A stretch of 64,000 nucleotides of DNA from Deroplatys truncata (GCA_030765065.1 CM060978.1:108867192-108931191), one strand, 5' to 3'; counted from the first letter of the stretch, positions 26,150 to 38,249 are shown. The notes: a model not told the origin generated them from the letters alone. Numbers and translations: made by a program.

Positions 26150-26390
26150 TAAGAATTTGTATGCATTAGAGCCAAGACGAAAGGATATAAAGTTGAACTA
26201 TTACTGGACTTCAACAGGGACGTCGCAGGCCACAACCCACATACAGTACGTTGGCGTTTGCAGATAGCACTCACCAGACCACTTTTACCTGCGCGTCAGT
26301 GCTCGGCCGCTTTGGTTTACGTGCTTTGTATTAGCATCTGGTTTGAGCGTAGACAACTTGAAACCTACTGACTTAGAATTCCTATGTAGC
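26150..26390 (+). repeat. dispersed repeat B, copy 2
   Basis: It aligns by eye to 17655-17885 over most of its length, including GCCAAGACGAAAGG, GGCGTTTGCAGATAGCACTC and TTTGAGCGTAGA. It is diverged and non-coding. Confidence 0.5.
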
Positions 26391-27676
26391 GTTATAACTT
26401 AAAAAGTAATATCAATGTCTTGACCACAGGTGGCCTTAAAGTGAAAATTTTAATTATATTAATAGACACTTTCAAATTCAAACGTATTAGTTTGTAAGCT
26501 TCTGGCATTTAATTAAATTTAATATGTAATTAAATAGGAATAGGATTAGGAATACTGTGATAAGAGAACAGCTAATGGAAGAAAACATCAATGAAGAACT
26601 ATAGAGGTACTAAAAGTTGGAAAGAACATTCTCTTACGAACGCCCCCTTCAAGGTATCCACAGCAAGCTTTATTTTATAGACCTTCAGGAAGAAGTGTTG
26701 GACGACAACGGAGGAGATGTTAGTTAGCTTCGGAACAGTCGAAAGGCCTAAATCTTGAATGGAAGAACATGTAATAAAATGTAATTAAATTTAAATTTAA
26801 TATCAGTTTTTGCAATTATGATTAAATGCAAAAGTTTCTTAAACTGACTTACCTGTTTATTTTGTTGTCATGCAATGCATATGCTTATAAACGGTGTTAT
26901 CGCGAATTTAAATATTGCTTAATAGTTTTACTCAAAAATAAGTTGTAATAAAGGTGTTACACACGGGTATCATTACAACTGAATTTATCATTATACATTA
27001 TAAAAGAATTTATTGCAGAGAAATACCAGGATTCTTGCACTTCTTAGTTAAAACTGCCTGCACAAAGAGCATTTTAAACCAAGCGAAACATTGAAAAATG
27101 TTGTAGATATCTTTTAACACTTACTTCTTGTGTCTTAAAGATGATGATTATACAGTGATACCAATTATTGATAAAGGAACGAATGAATGTTTGGTGCAAA
27201 GACTAGAACTAAAACTTCTGATACATACAAGTACCTACTTCTCAAATTTACCATATGTCACATTAATTTAGGGGAAGAGGTTAAGAAAATACACGGTAAA
27301 TACAGATAAAGAACCACCCGAGTTATAGGTATCTGTACAAGTTGACATTTTCTAGTTCTGTCACTTAGGTGCAGCACTCGTACATCAAAACTGTTAAATC
27401 ACCTTTTAAAGCTTCTTTTTACAGGTATACATAAGCTTAAAGGTTCTGGGGGTGCACAGAATCAAAAGTAAAATATACGTGGTTAGTTACTGCAAAACCA
27501 CCCAAGATGGTTCAGACGTAAAAAGAAATTTTAGTTATATTCATATGTCTTTCTTCACTCACTCTTCCATAAACTATTAATATAAACGCTTATTCTTCTA
27601 CCTACTTCCTGTTAACAGAGTTCAATCTTCATAAAACACACATTCAATGCAGATATAAGAAGAATACAGTAATCGA
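26391..27676. other. no recognised gene
   Basis: This is AT-rich DNA with no long frame and nothing recognised. Confidence 0.4.
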
Positions 27677-27678
27677 AA

Positions 27679-28312
27679 GCGATAGTTTTAAGTGGATCGT
27701 TATTCGAGGGCTTTGAAATTCCATTCTCTTTGCATGAACACGAGGGGAAAAAATAGCGATTTGTAGTTGGAAAAAGTTTAAAGCATTTGAAAATTCAAAC
27801 CAGTAAAACCAGAAATGGTTAACTCAAAAAAACTTTATTAGATATAAAATATGTGGTTTAACGAGATCTACTTTTTTGTGTAGTAAGATTTTGTCTATCT
27901 CATAAGATTGAGCCGTTATCTATACAAAAGTAATTCCGAATGAAGAGGGCTTCCCAGACTTTTCCCAGAAAATTCAAGATATACATTTCTGTCACGCAAA
28001 TATCTTAGACGTATGCTACTTTAATGAAATAGAGACAGTTTAGGGACTAGAAAATAATGAAACATTTTCCATGTAAATGGTGGATTGGAGTGAGAGATTT
28101 TCTTGAATATTCGTGTCGTATCCAAATTTGTGTCTAACCGACTTTTTGGATATGAGTGAACTGCACACACACACACACATACACACGCTCTCTCACGCAC
28201 ACATAAGGAAGTGTTTCTAAACATGATTTCTTTTATTCGGGGAGCCTCAAAACACGTACTTCTGATGAAATCTCGGTATCAAATTTTTACTTTCTCTACC
28301 ACATACATGGTG
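27679..28312 (-). repeat. family A repeat, 3'-truncated copy
   Basis: This minus copy lacks the CACATCAG tail but keeps the body, a CA microsatellite at 28165-28202 and the palindromic end. Its terminus near 28286-28312 merges with the terminus of the next copy. Confidence 0.75.
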
Positions 28313-29140
28313 GGTGGAGAAGGTGTTGCGTTCCAACCAAACATTTTATACTGAGAATCTTCGTAAATATATGTTTTGAGGTCCCTTGAATCCAAATAAA
28401 GCATTTTTAGCAACAATGTCCATGTGTTGTCTGTGAACAGCATAACTCAGAAACGAAAGTCGGATATACACCATACTTGGTATTTAGGTTCAGTACCTTC
28501 CAAAGATGCGATATGAAGATTTTCAAGTAAATACCCCACCCCAAACTATCTTTTACATAGAACAATTTTCGAAATGTTTGATTTTCTAAAAAGGGCGCTA
28601 ACGATTTTGATTAAAATACAATATTATAAAGATATTTCCATGAAAAATAAAATCTCGAGTTTTCTGAGAATAACCTGTGAAGTCCTCCTCATTCAGAAGA
28701 AATCCTATATAATGTTGTATAACTGGTAAACGTTAAGCGATAGACGAAAACGTACTACACAAAAATTGTAGATATCTTTAAAACACACAATTTATTTCAA
28801 ATCAGTTTTTGTGGCATAAGCATTTCTGAGATATCCATTAGTAATAGTTCGAATTGGTCATTACTGGGTCATTCTCTTAAAATCCTGTCAACATTTAGTT
28901 GTTTCTCGCAATTGCATGGAAACATATGGAATTTTAAGGCCAGCATATAGCCTCCAGTTCTTAAACATTTGACTATCGCTTTCTATTTGTGTCTAAAATG
29001 AATGTGTAATGCAACTATTTCTGTAAATGATTATTTGGATTAAAATGTAGTAGACAGAAAAACAAGCTGTTGTAAGAATAGTTTGTATTAAACGATAGAG
29101 GTTAGAGAAAGTCATGTGAATGCATCACATCAAGTTTTTT
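28288..29140 (+). repeat. family A repeat, near full length, head-to-head with its neighbour
   Basis: This plus copy starts at ACTTTCTCTACCACATACATGG, the terminal palindrome shared with the preceding minus copy. The body continues to the tail GCATCACATCAAGTTTTT near 29140. The GT tract is very short. Confidence 0.8.
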
Positions 29141-29144
29141 TCAA

Positions 29145-29187
29145 TACCTTCTCTACTCCTACTATAGGTAAGTAGTAGGGAAAGTGG
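29145..29187. repeat. isolated family A terminal palindrome
   Basis: CCTTCTCTACTCC ... GTAGTAGGGAAAG repeats the family A end motif directly after the tail of the previous copy, without a following body. It may be a remnant of another insertion or part of the true element end. Confidence 0.5.
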
Positions 29188-29492
29188 AAATAATTACAAG
29201 AGTAAATGGCTGAAATGCGTTGCTCCAAATTAGTTTTTTTTTAGAAGTTTCCAGTTTGTATACTATTTAATATTCTTGTATTTTAATTTAAACACGTTTA
29301 TGATAGAAGCCAATCTAAAAGCATCTTGCATTTGTATCAAAAATAAAATCAATGTTCAGTTGTATGAGATCTATTTAAGGAACAATAGCTAGAAGGTCAA
29401 ACCTTATAAATCGTTGAAATGTAATAGATATTCCCACAAAGAGGAAAAATATGTTTTACTCAACGTTTAGGACCAAAAAAGTAATATAAACA

Positions 29493-29632
29493 AAATAACA
29501 TTGGAAAGGTGGAGTCAGACGACTGAAGAATTCAATGTCATAGCCAGGATTTGAACCACGGATCTCCCGGTTTCTCTCACCACTGAGCTACCATGGCAAC
29601 ATGGCGGTAGGACATTAAATTCTCGAGGTGAC
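29493..29632 (-). mobile_element. tRNA-derived SINE (family S2)
   Basis: Read on the minus strand it has an A box in GTAGCTCAGTGGTGAG, a B box in GGTTCAAATCC, then CATTGAATTCTTCAGTCGTC and CCACCTTTCCAA. It matches 53125-53300 and, in the opposite orientation, 29698-29835. Confidence 0.7.
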
Positions 29633-29697
29633 TTAATTTTTTCCGGTAAACGACAAGGAGATCTCAAATTGTTTTGAGATGATTGGGGTATGTCATA

Positions 29698-29835
29698 TCA
29701 GGTGAGAGCAACCGGAGGGAAGCTGGGAGATCCGTGGTTCAAATCTTGGCTATGACATTGAATTTTTCAGTTGTCTGATTTTACCTTTCCAACCTTGTCC
29801 CTATACATGGCTAGTGTGGAAGAACAATTAATTGA
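29698..29835 (+). mobile_element. tRNA-derived SINE (family S2), second copy inverted
   Basis: This plus copy has GGGAGATCCGTGGTTCAAAT, CATTGAATTTTTCAG and a 3' part ending GGAAGAACAATTAATTG, which is shared with 53125-53300. The A-box side is worn. With the previous SINE it forms an inverted pair about 65 bp apart. Confidence 0.65.
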
Positions 29836-29839
29836 AAAT

Positions 29840-31893
29840 GACATTTCAGATAATCTTATTGTAATAAAATGTATGGTGTACAAATTAAAGCACCATGTAC
29901 AGTCCAAATATCACAGTTCTAAAATCATGAATTGAGGTAGCTTTGCATTGTGAGAAGCAAAACATTAATAATAATAGTAATAATAATTAGGGTATGCAAA
30001 GTTGAATGCGCAGAATAAGAGAGTAAATACAACATGGTGACTTAACAAGTCTTCTAAATGCCATAAACTAATACTTAGTACCTGTTGGCCATGATTTACT
30101 GCATCATGGAAGCTAGGATGAACCATTTATTTTATAATTTATACACATTTGCATTTCCAAATGCGAAACGTTATTCGGAAAAATATACAACTTTACACTA
30201 GTACGACCTAGCAATCTTACATAAGCAGTTGTTTGTTTCATGATGCTATAGTAGCGACTTATTGGTCGATGTTTATATGAAGTCAACCTAAGCTTGTGAA
30301 ATAGCCAAAGAAATATACAGCGTTTCTGTTTGTATTAGTTATTTGTCAGTGGTATAGTTTCGGAACTGATCGAGAAGTTTCGGTAATCCCCGCTGTCTTG
30401 TATGGCTTGAACAAAATATATCCAACTCCAACATTTCTCTTGGCACGCTGCAGTATTGCCTGAGATTGCCTCATTTGGCTTTCAGTGTGTCCGGCATAGC
30501 TACGCCGTCATTTTTGGTGTCTATGAACTTGGAAATGTTTCGGTCTTGGACTTTGCCAAACCTAGATTCAAACCTAGATTCCAGCCTACATTAGCTAAAA
30601 CACAATGTAAGGTTAAACATAAGTGGATTGCCTTCACAATAAATTATGAGTAGATTTTGGAATTTATTAAGTATTAATCGCTATACCATCTGTTCTCTTT
30701 TGAGGTACACACCTGATAACGTTAAAGGTAGTTATATTTGAAGTAGGATTTGGCTCTAATATAATTAAGCACTTGTCTCTTCTCTTCCTCTATCTCTACC
30801 TCTCTCATTTGTAAACATTACATTCTGTGGAGATACCTCTCTTCTCTTTTTAAACGTTACAATACATTAAACACAAAAACATTGTTATTTGTTCACCAAA
30901 ATAACTCCGGTTGTAGGATTCTATGGAAAACCTGACGAAGTTGTACCTACTAAATTCATTTCGTGTGTGTTATAGAAATATAAATCACATACATCATAGC
31001 CTTTTATTTCCTTTATAAGCATTTTACTCATCGTTTCATTAAATAATAACTGGAAATTTAGATTGAAAGCAATGAATATAGCGGGAAAAATAAATCCGCA
31101 ATGGGTTACAATTTACCGACAAAATAAATTGCTCCAGAAAAAGAAACCTTTGTCCAGATAACAGTTGCAAACGAAAATCGAGCCCTGACCCAGCACTTGA
31201 TAAACAAACACTTGCTTCGGTGGACCTACTAATCGGCCACTCGTGTGGAAGGCAGAACAAAGCTGAAAGGCAAACGCATATCTGGAACAGCTCCAAGAAA
31301 TTGTTTCGATTTCTTCGTCAAAGTGCAGTGGCAGCGGATGTGCGTTGGTTGGACGATGTAATTTATCGGCTCATTTTCTATAAACCCATCTCCCTGGCAG
31401 TGCTGTAAAGTTGTCAGGGGTCCAATCAGTGCAGGGAATGCGATTTATGAGCCCCAGGCACCCCCACACTTGTTTCGGTAACATTATAACGCTGGGTTTC
31501 CACCGGGCGATTCTCATTTCCGTAACATCTCACCCTGAGGGAGAGAGCTCTGATCTGGATGAAGATTCCCTATCCTGTATAGTCGGCAGACAGGAGCACA
31601 AGGGAATCACTACATGGGTATGAGTTTGTTTCTTTCGTATTTAATACCTACAAAAGACGATAGAGCCTCCTTTAATACGTTTATACTAGTTTCAAGTTGT
31701 GCCCCAATTTCTTTTTCCTTTTTTTTTTTATTCGTAGGTATAGCAACCATCATCTAGTAAGTCACAATCATATCGGAGCGTTAATGAGATGGGTGGAATG
31801 GAATGATACTTAGAAAAGTTCGAGAGACAGATAGTTTAAAGAGCTACGTGACATTTATCTTAGGTTAAAATTCTGAGAAAAAAAAGTACAAAT
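29840..31893. other. no recognised gene
   Basis: This is mostly AT-rich. A less AT-rich patch at 31130-31620 has overlapping frames of 60-85 codons on both strands that I do not recognise. Confidence 0.4.
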
Positions 31894-31894
31894 C

Positions 31895-31960
31895 CAACCA
31901 AGATTCCAATTCGAGCACTTCGGAATATGGAACAAACATGCTATCTTAACACCAAGATAG
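31895..31960 (-). repeat. possible tRNA-like SINE remnant
   Basis: On the minus strand, GTTAAGATAGCATGTTTGTTCC followed by GTGCTCGAATTGGAATC resembles A-box and B-box spacing. No tail or target duplication was found. Confidence 0.3.
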
Positions 31961-31961
31961 T

Positions 31962-33762
31962 ATTCATTGCCGCAATCGGTTGCCTCAAGAATGTGATCTT
32001 TTGTTGAAATAGTTCTGACCTCGTCTTCGTTTTCTTTTCGAAAGATATTTTAAACTTGGTCTCATCCTGTAGCAAATCCTCAAAGAGTATTGAGCAAACT
32101 CCTGTTACATCCGTGTTGTTTCATATATGTCACCAAAAGCGACGACGTTTATTTCATTTCCTCTCTTCCCTCTCCTTTTCATAAACAAGTGCAGCTGTTT
32201 ACTGTTTCTTCATCAGTGTGTTCTGAGAAATTCACACGGAGGCCTATTTGCATCCACCATGTATTAGCGGGGTGGGGGGAGGGGGAGGGAGAGGTATCAC
32301 GTACCGAGCGAGAGTTGCTAAAGTGTAATTGGATTGTTAGTCTCTGTAGTAATGCTATTTTGTTGACAAGCAGCATGTTTTTTCACTCCAGGCAACACGC
32401 TCCACCCATTCCAAGACCATCTTCTGTAAAATATCAATGGATAGAAATACATGATTGGGAGGCAGTTTTGAATGTCGAGGTGAGTGAAGGGAGCTTTTAT
32501 TTCTTAATTCATGTGGCATTTGGTTATAAACCATACAGCCAACACAACTGCATATGAACAAAATATATAACAGAGGAACATACAAATTATTAGAAAAAAG
32601 AAATGTAGTAATACTGCCATTCCATAAACAATAACTTAGACGGTAAAGCCTAGGTCCGGGAATCCTTGTATATAAATTGCAACACAATCGGGGTGACATG
32701 GAGACGCAGCTAAATGTATCTCAAAATTATCCAGTTTTAATCCAACACATCTTAGGTAGTTTCTCCTGTATAAACACAAAAGAAAATACTTATACTTTTA
32801 ATGATCAACACATTTCAAACCACAACTGACACGTTTATTAGCAACGAAAATTTGTAATTATAACATGGTTACTGGTAGTTGGGGAAAGAGGTGCAGGCTA
32901 ATCCACCGTCCTGCGTCCTGTGCTCAGGCAGAGCGTTGGTTGTTCGTTATTATGAATGTGTTAACTCCTCCCCTCCACACTACGCCATTACCGGCCCATG
33001 CTGCCAACACCTGAAATATGACTATCCCAAACAACCTGCTAAATGCCACAATACAAATATCATAGTCACATTTTTAATGAAAATACTTTCTACATAGAAG
33101 CATAGGCATTCACATTTACTGAAAAATTAATAGTTATCTTATGTGATTACAAATAAATGTTACAATTATGAATGTTTGATCAGTATATCGTAAACAAGTA
33201 AACCTTTTGTATGGAAGAGTGTCTTCATAGTGGGTAACTGTACTTTAGCTCTAATCACTGTGGAAATTAGCTATGTTTACTGCAATGAGAATCGTGAACA
33301 GTTGAAATATGGTTAATATCACCAGTGCGTGAATCATTAATTCTCAGAAAGAGAATTACATACTATTGTGTGTGAATATGAGGGGAAAACAGCATGTGCA
33401 AATCTCAGCCTGATTAGGTAATTAATGTATTTTCTATTTAGATTAAGAGTTATATCGTCAAAACATTGGTCTTGTAAACCAAAAATAAGAATAAATTAGA
33501 AAATAGAATTACTTTTACTTTTATACCAAATAACGTTTTACTGAAAATATATAATTATCCAATAATGTAGTACTTTTAACATGAATTGGAATTCAATCCC
33601 TAATTTAGGAATAGCAGATAGTAAATTGGTAATTACTGTGGCACCTCAAAATGATATCCACGATCTTGCTGGTAATACAGGTTGGATTTGAGCATTGCAT
33701 TTTCCTCGCGACGTCTGTTCTAAGCACCAAAATCAGCACATGTTTTGCCTTACAGTTTTATG
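31962..33762. other. no recognised gene
   Basis: A 155-codon open frame at 32090-32557 overlaps a 114-codon frame on the other strand. Neither shows a known domain or codon pattern that persuades me. Confidence 0.4.
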
Positions 33763-33764
33763 TA

Positions 33765-34754
33765 CACTCACTTCCATTTATGCTGTCACCGCAGCTTTGG
33801 GAGGCATTCTAATGGCCTTTACAGGTGGAGTACGTATAGCAAGAAGGAGGTGTGTGTGTCTGGTTTTCGCGTATGGAGTGACGTGCACAATTCTAGATTG
33901 TTCATACATGAATATATAACTTTAAGCAACAACTTTACTCGTCATCATTTATAACAACCATGTTTAAATATATAAGCAAATAAAATCCTGTTATGCACAA
34001 TATCTCCACGAAAAAAATATTTTAACGCCAACATAATGTAAAACTGAAATCATTATACTTTTTACACTCAAGGATGACACTTACTAGACATTATTGGAGT
34101 CATCTGTCAGTCTAAACATACAACAAAATAAAACATTGTTTTCCATAATTTCTCCATGTAAAAGTATATAAGTAATATAATGTAAAACTGAAGTTAATTA
34201 TACTTTGTACTCTCAAAGAGGACACATTTGCTATACATTATTTTAATAGTCTGTCCATTCTCCATTCTTGTCCAATACCTGATTTAGCCGCCTAGGCACT
34301 GAATCACTCATCGCCCTCTGGCAACACTGTCATGAAATGTGGGAATATTTACGTTTAGAGGCACAGTTCTTCCAGCACCGAAGTGATTTAGTGCCTGGGC
34401 GGCTAGGTTTGATATTGTACAAGACTGGAGATTGGACAGATGATACTAATAATGTCTAACAAATGTGTCCTCTTTGAGAGTAAAAAGTGTAACGTATTTC
34501 AGTTTTACATTGCGTTGCCATTAAAAATATTTTTTCGTGGAGATATTGGGCAAAACAAGTTTTTATTTAGTTACATATTTAAACATTGTTAATATAAGTG
34601 ATGAGCAAAAATATTCATAGGTGAGTAATCTAGAACTGTGCATCTAAGACAGGACGCCACTGCATGCACGAAAAGGTAAATAGATACACACACCTCCTCC
34701 TCGATACGGATACTCCTCTCGTGAAGGCCAGTGAGGCATAAATGGAAGTGAGTG
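33765..34754. repeat. older fold-back inverted repeat with a tandem duplication in one arm
   Basis: The outer ends CACTCACTTCCATTTATG (33765) and CATAAATGGAAGTGAGTG (to 34754) are inverse. The left arm 33765-34333 and right arm 34360-34754 pair along most of their length at perhaps 80-85 percent, with a loop of about 26 bp. The left arm is longer because a unit near 33984-34113 is repeated, diverged, at 34133-34260. No frame survives. This fits a fold-back DNA element or two inverted copies of one repeat. A LINE remnant adjoins it on the right. Confidence 0.75.
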
Positions 34755-34796
34755 TGCTAACAACAAATCAGAGCAACGTAACTTCAACTCTACGAG

Positions 34797-35026
34797 TATT
34801 TGTTGTCAACTTGTATAGCTTCATTAGCCAGAGCATCAGCATTTTCATTGTCTGGGATTCCATAATGCCGTTTAATCCAAGCAAAGTGTATTTTGGTTTT
34901 CCATTGTGCATGTGCAATATCGAAGATTGTGACTGAACTCTGCTAAATGGGCATTAGATTTGTTTTTAAAACGCTTCGCGGATAAAGGACTTGTACACAT
35001 CTGGATGTTCGGAAGTACCAATCTGC
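34797..35026 (-). pseudogene. LINE RNase H domain remnant
   Basis: On the minus strand 34930-34797 translates to KTKIHFAWIKRHYGIPDNEN followed by ADALANEA. This is the C-terminal block of a type I RNase H as found at the end of ORF2 in jockey/I-like LINEs (W-x-K-x-H-x-G-x-x-x-N-E-x-A-D), including the last acidic residue. Upstream sequence to 35026 continues in another frame (SAKRFKNKSNAHLAEF), so at least one frameshift has occurred. The gene is interrupted at 35027 by a SINE. No EN or RT part is left here. Confidence 0.6.
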
Positions 35027-35035
35027 TCTCGGCTT

Positions 35036-35544
35036 TGATTGAGGTATGTACGGAAGAGCACACCTCGCCACTGCGACCAACTAGATCTGTTGTGGCTACA
35101 TCCCCTGGGAGGCAGGGATGAACTGAAGGAGCCGTAGGAAGTCGCAGGTCCGCAGACAGACGAGATCACAGAGACGCACGGAAGTCCCTATCATTTCCAG
35201 TACGAAACTGAAACTCGCCAGTTGACGCGAAGTCCCGCGAGAAGGCGACGAAGCGACCCTTGCAGGCAGGCAGGCCAAAGCGCAGCGACCATGCCATCTG
35301 TCTATCACCAGACATATTATTGATCCCGGAGACACTACCTGAAAGATGAAAGGGACAAAGATGAAATGACAGAAAATGAGGGAAAGGTGAAATCGTGGTA
35401 CAATACACCACCCCAGCATTCGCCTAGGCGGCCAGAGAAAAACTACGATAAACCCCATGGTGAAAGTGTGCGGCCACCGGGAATCGAACCCGAGACCTCC
35501 CGAATGCGGGTCACAGACGTTGCCGCCTGAGCCATCCCGCTCGG
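35036..35544 (-). mobile_element. 509-bp tRNA-derived SINE with 9-bp target duplication
   Basis: On the minus strand the element starts CCGAGCGGGATGGCTCAGGCGG, with an A box in TGGCTCAGGCGG and a strong B box GGGTTCGATTCCC, and then has a long non-tRNA body. TCTCGGCTT occurs at 35027-35035 and 35545-35553, exactly flanking it. At about 500 bp it is long for a SINE. The well-kept B box and exact duplication suggest a rather recent insertion. It sits within older LINE-derived sequence. Confidence 0.75.
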
Positions 35545-35553
35545 TCTCGGCTT

Positions 35554-36068
35554 GGTACAGTTCTAAAAATATTATTCCGGACATGAACTTGTACATTTTT
35601 AATTACTGATCTATAATACTAACAAAATGTCTAATGAACATGAAATGTTCCTGTGAGACTGACACACTCAAACCCAATGCAAACACTGTTGTTATCTCCA
35701 CGAGACAAGGACTGTAACTCGACCACAACAGTATTGAAGTAACAGTAAACCTAGTGCGTAGGTTTCCGCAAGGTCAAGTGCAATAATATCGTAGTCGAGC
35801 AGTATAGTCGTGGAACATGTATGAATACCATCTAACACGAATACCATCTAGTACCTAATACAAAAATACAACACATTGAATTCATCCTCCCCCTAAACAA
35901 ACTCTGGTAACTTTTTGAAATTGAATTTTACAAAAACGATATTGACGTTCAACAAGACGTTCACTTTCTACTTCGAAACCCTTGAATTTAAAACTGGATA
36001 GAAAATGTACACCTTGTGTTACAATTCAGATGCATTCGTTTTGTGAAAAAAAAATGTTGCAGCATTTG
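35554..36068. other. no recognised gene
   Basis: This is AT-rich sequence. The part next to the SINE may continue the interrupted LINE remnant on the minus strand, but I cannot show it. Confidence 0.3.
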
Positions 36069-36070
36069 TA

Positions 36071-36072
36071 TA

Positions 36073-36125
<53 letters not shown>
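36071..36125. repeat. (ATT)n microsatellite
   Basis: About 18 ATT units. Confidence 0.95.
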
Positions 36126-36126
<1 letters not shown>

Positions 36127-36379
36127 TATATTTAAGAAATAATACAAAACATTCCAGATTTTACGAAGATTTACTCATAAATTAGCTTACTTTGGTCCAA
36201 ATTACAGCCAAATTACTAATTAATCGAATTTTGTTCTTGAAAGCTTTATCAATTTATAAATAAACTTCAATTTTTTAGTAGGCTCTCCATATAAAGTGAA
36301 GAGGATTTCAACCATTTTTTAAATGAGTCAACACGTTTCCTTAAAATGTATGTCTAAGATTTAAACCGAAACAAAGTGG

Positions 36380-37108
36380 CTTAGAATTTATACAGATGGT
36401 TCTGCAGATAAATTGAGAAATCATGTGGGAGGTGGTATATACTGTAAATACTTTTCACATTATTTTACACTGCCTAGACAAACCACAAATTTTTATGGTG
36501 AAGTTGTTGCAGTACAGCGAGCATTAGAGCAGATATACTACAGGACTGATTAAAAAGAAACAAAGTAGTTGTTCTCACAGACTCAGTTTTTGCCATTCAA
36601 GCAATAGAACGATACGATAGTCCAGATGAATCTTATAATATTAAGAATGTGAGATATTATTATAGATTACTTCAAAAAAAATTTCAACACATAATATTAC
36701 TATGGATACCAGCACATGTGGGAGTGAACGGTAACGAGACTGCAGGCTTTCTGGCCAAAAAGGGTGCAGTGTTATATTCAAAACCTATAAAGTCTTGTGG
36801 GCTAGATATGAAACTAAAAAAATGTCAAAATTAATACAGAAAAAAATACCAACATAATATTCAAAAGTAAATTACTAATAAAAATTACTCCAACATAAAA
36901 GAAATGGTACAAAAAATAAAAAATGTTCCAAGGAAAGAAGCCGTTGCTCATTTCAGATTAGCCACTAGACATGACTGTCTGGCGGAACAGCTACATAGGT
37001 TTGGTCTTATGAATGACAAAGCATATAAGATTTACAATGCTGACAAGATTTTAAATGACGAACATCTACTAGAATGCTCAGAATTAAGGATGAGGCAGTA
37101 TTTTTAAC
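36380..37108 (+). pseudogene. LINE ORF2 C-terminus: RNase H and tail, broken
   Basis: The plus strand reads RIYTDGSADK (first acidic residue), GEVVAVQRALEQ (catalytic glutamate), VVLTDSVFAIQAIERY (second aspartate) and then LLWIPAHVGVNGNETAGFLA. Together these are the ordered motifs of a type I RNase H. The final acidic residue reads G where D is usual. It is followed by KEAVAHFRLATRHDCLAEQL and HRFGLM, a block typical of the region after RNase H in many arthropod LINEs, and by DEHLLECSEL. The cysteine pair normally preceding that last block is not visible. Stops and frame changes near 36555 and 36840 break the frame, so this is a 5'-truncated fossil of a LINE family different from the one at 54.6 kb. 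Confidence 0.75.
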
Positions 37109-37274
37109 ACTTAAATCATATCAGTCTAATTATATAATATATAAATTCAATAATAGCCCGCCTTAAAGCAATATGTGTATGTAACAATATATAAAATGTG
37201 TATATTACAGTAATTTTATATGTTTATATTATTGTATACATATAATAATGTTATCTGAATGTATTACGTAATTT

Positions 37275-38180
37275 AGAATCTTTGGAGGTGTGAGAATGAT
37301 AGGTTGGAAGTTGCTAACAATGAGGCAACAATGAGGTAGCCTTGAGGCAATAATGAATTTGAAAGCTTAATGCTACTAGTCATTATTGGAGCAACAATAA
37401 TGTAAATTTTGTGGCAGTTTATAAAATAGCCAATCAACAACCAGAAAAGAGCTTTAGTTAAATGAGGGTATTCTATTGGAATAGGAATAGCCAATCAGAG
37501 ACTTGAAATACAGAAATTTACAAATTTAGGCGGTAGAAATCAAGTCAGTTACTTGTAGATAGTGCTCATAACTGGACGCGTTGCTTGAAGACAGTGTTCC
37601 TAACCGGACGCGAGATGTGTCCTCGAGAAATTTAATATGTATTTTGTGTGAGAAAAAAATAGCTTACGTGTTAAAACGTGCAAGCATTTAATAAAAGAAT
37701 CTCACATCTCTCTATATCAGTGAAGTATTATTTAAATCGTGTCAAGAATTAATAAAAAGTAGTGAAGTAAAAATTATAATCTGTGTCAGCCTACATTCTT
37801 CAGCCGCATCACGCCCTGTTAAGAAATTCAGGTCTTTAAATAAATACTGACGCAGCCGAGGCAAACATAAATATATAATATTTAAAGAAACAGTCAAAAA
37901 TTACAAAGTTAATATTTTTTAAACATTTGGGGCAAAAGCCACCGGAAAGTACATTTGGAACGAGGGCTACCGGGTACCATACGTGCGGTTGCAACTACTT
38001 CAAGTTCGGCTCCCCAACAGTCGAAATAAAATACATCTTCTTCAAACTTGCATTCCATACGTAGCAGCAACAAACATTTTTTAAATTGGCTCCCAAAACG
38101 TGGGGCTAATAAAAACCTACTTCAAATTTGCTCCCAAAGCGTGGGGCAAATAACAACGTCTTCAAGGAAAGCTGTACCAG
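37275..38180 (+). mobile_element. possible LTR-retroelement fossil (LTR and leader region)
   Basis: The segment near 38085-38150 carries TTGGCTCCCAAAACGTGGGG and a second similar motif. These resemble a tRNA-Lys-type primer binding site as used by Gypsy-like elements. The preceding 500 bp has LTR-like traits (AATAAA signals and a TG start near 37286). No coding part is present, so at most a broken, old remnant remains. Confidence 0.3.
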
Positions 38181-38249
38181 ACGGCAAGATACACAATTTA
38201 TATGGCTAGCTAGGGAAAAATTGGTGGATAAAGATCCTGCACATTAGCT

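Noticed and set aside
29540-29600. Possible functional tRNA gene
   Set aside because: The A and B boxes are good, but the sequence does not fold into a full cloverleaf and the same unit recurs with a SINE body elsewhere.
32090-32557. 155-codon open frame
   Set aside because: It overlaps a 114-codon frame on the opposite strand, has no recognisable motif and contains low-complexity glycine/glutamate sequence from a purine-rich run.
35096-35596. 166-codon minus-strand open frame
   Set aside because: It lies almost wholly inside the 509-bp SINE and is an accident of that sequence.
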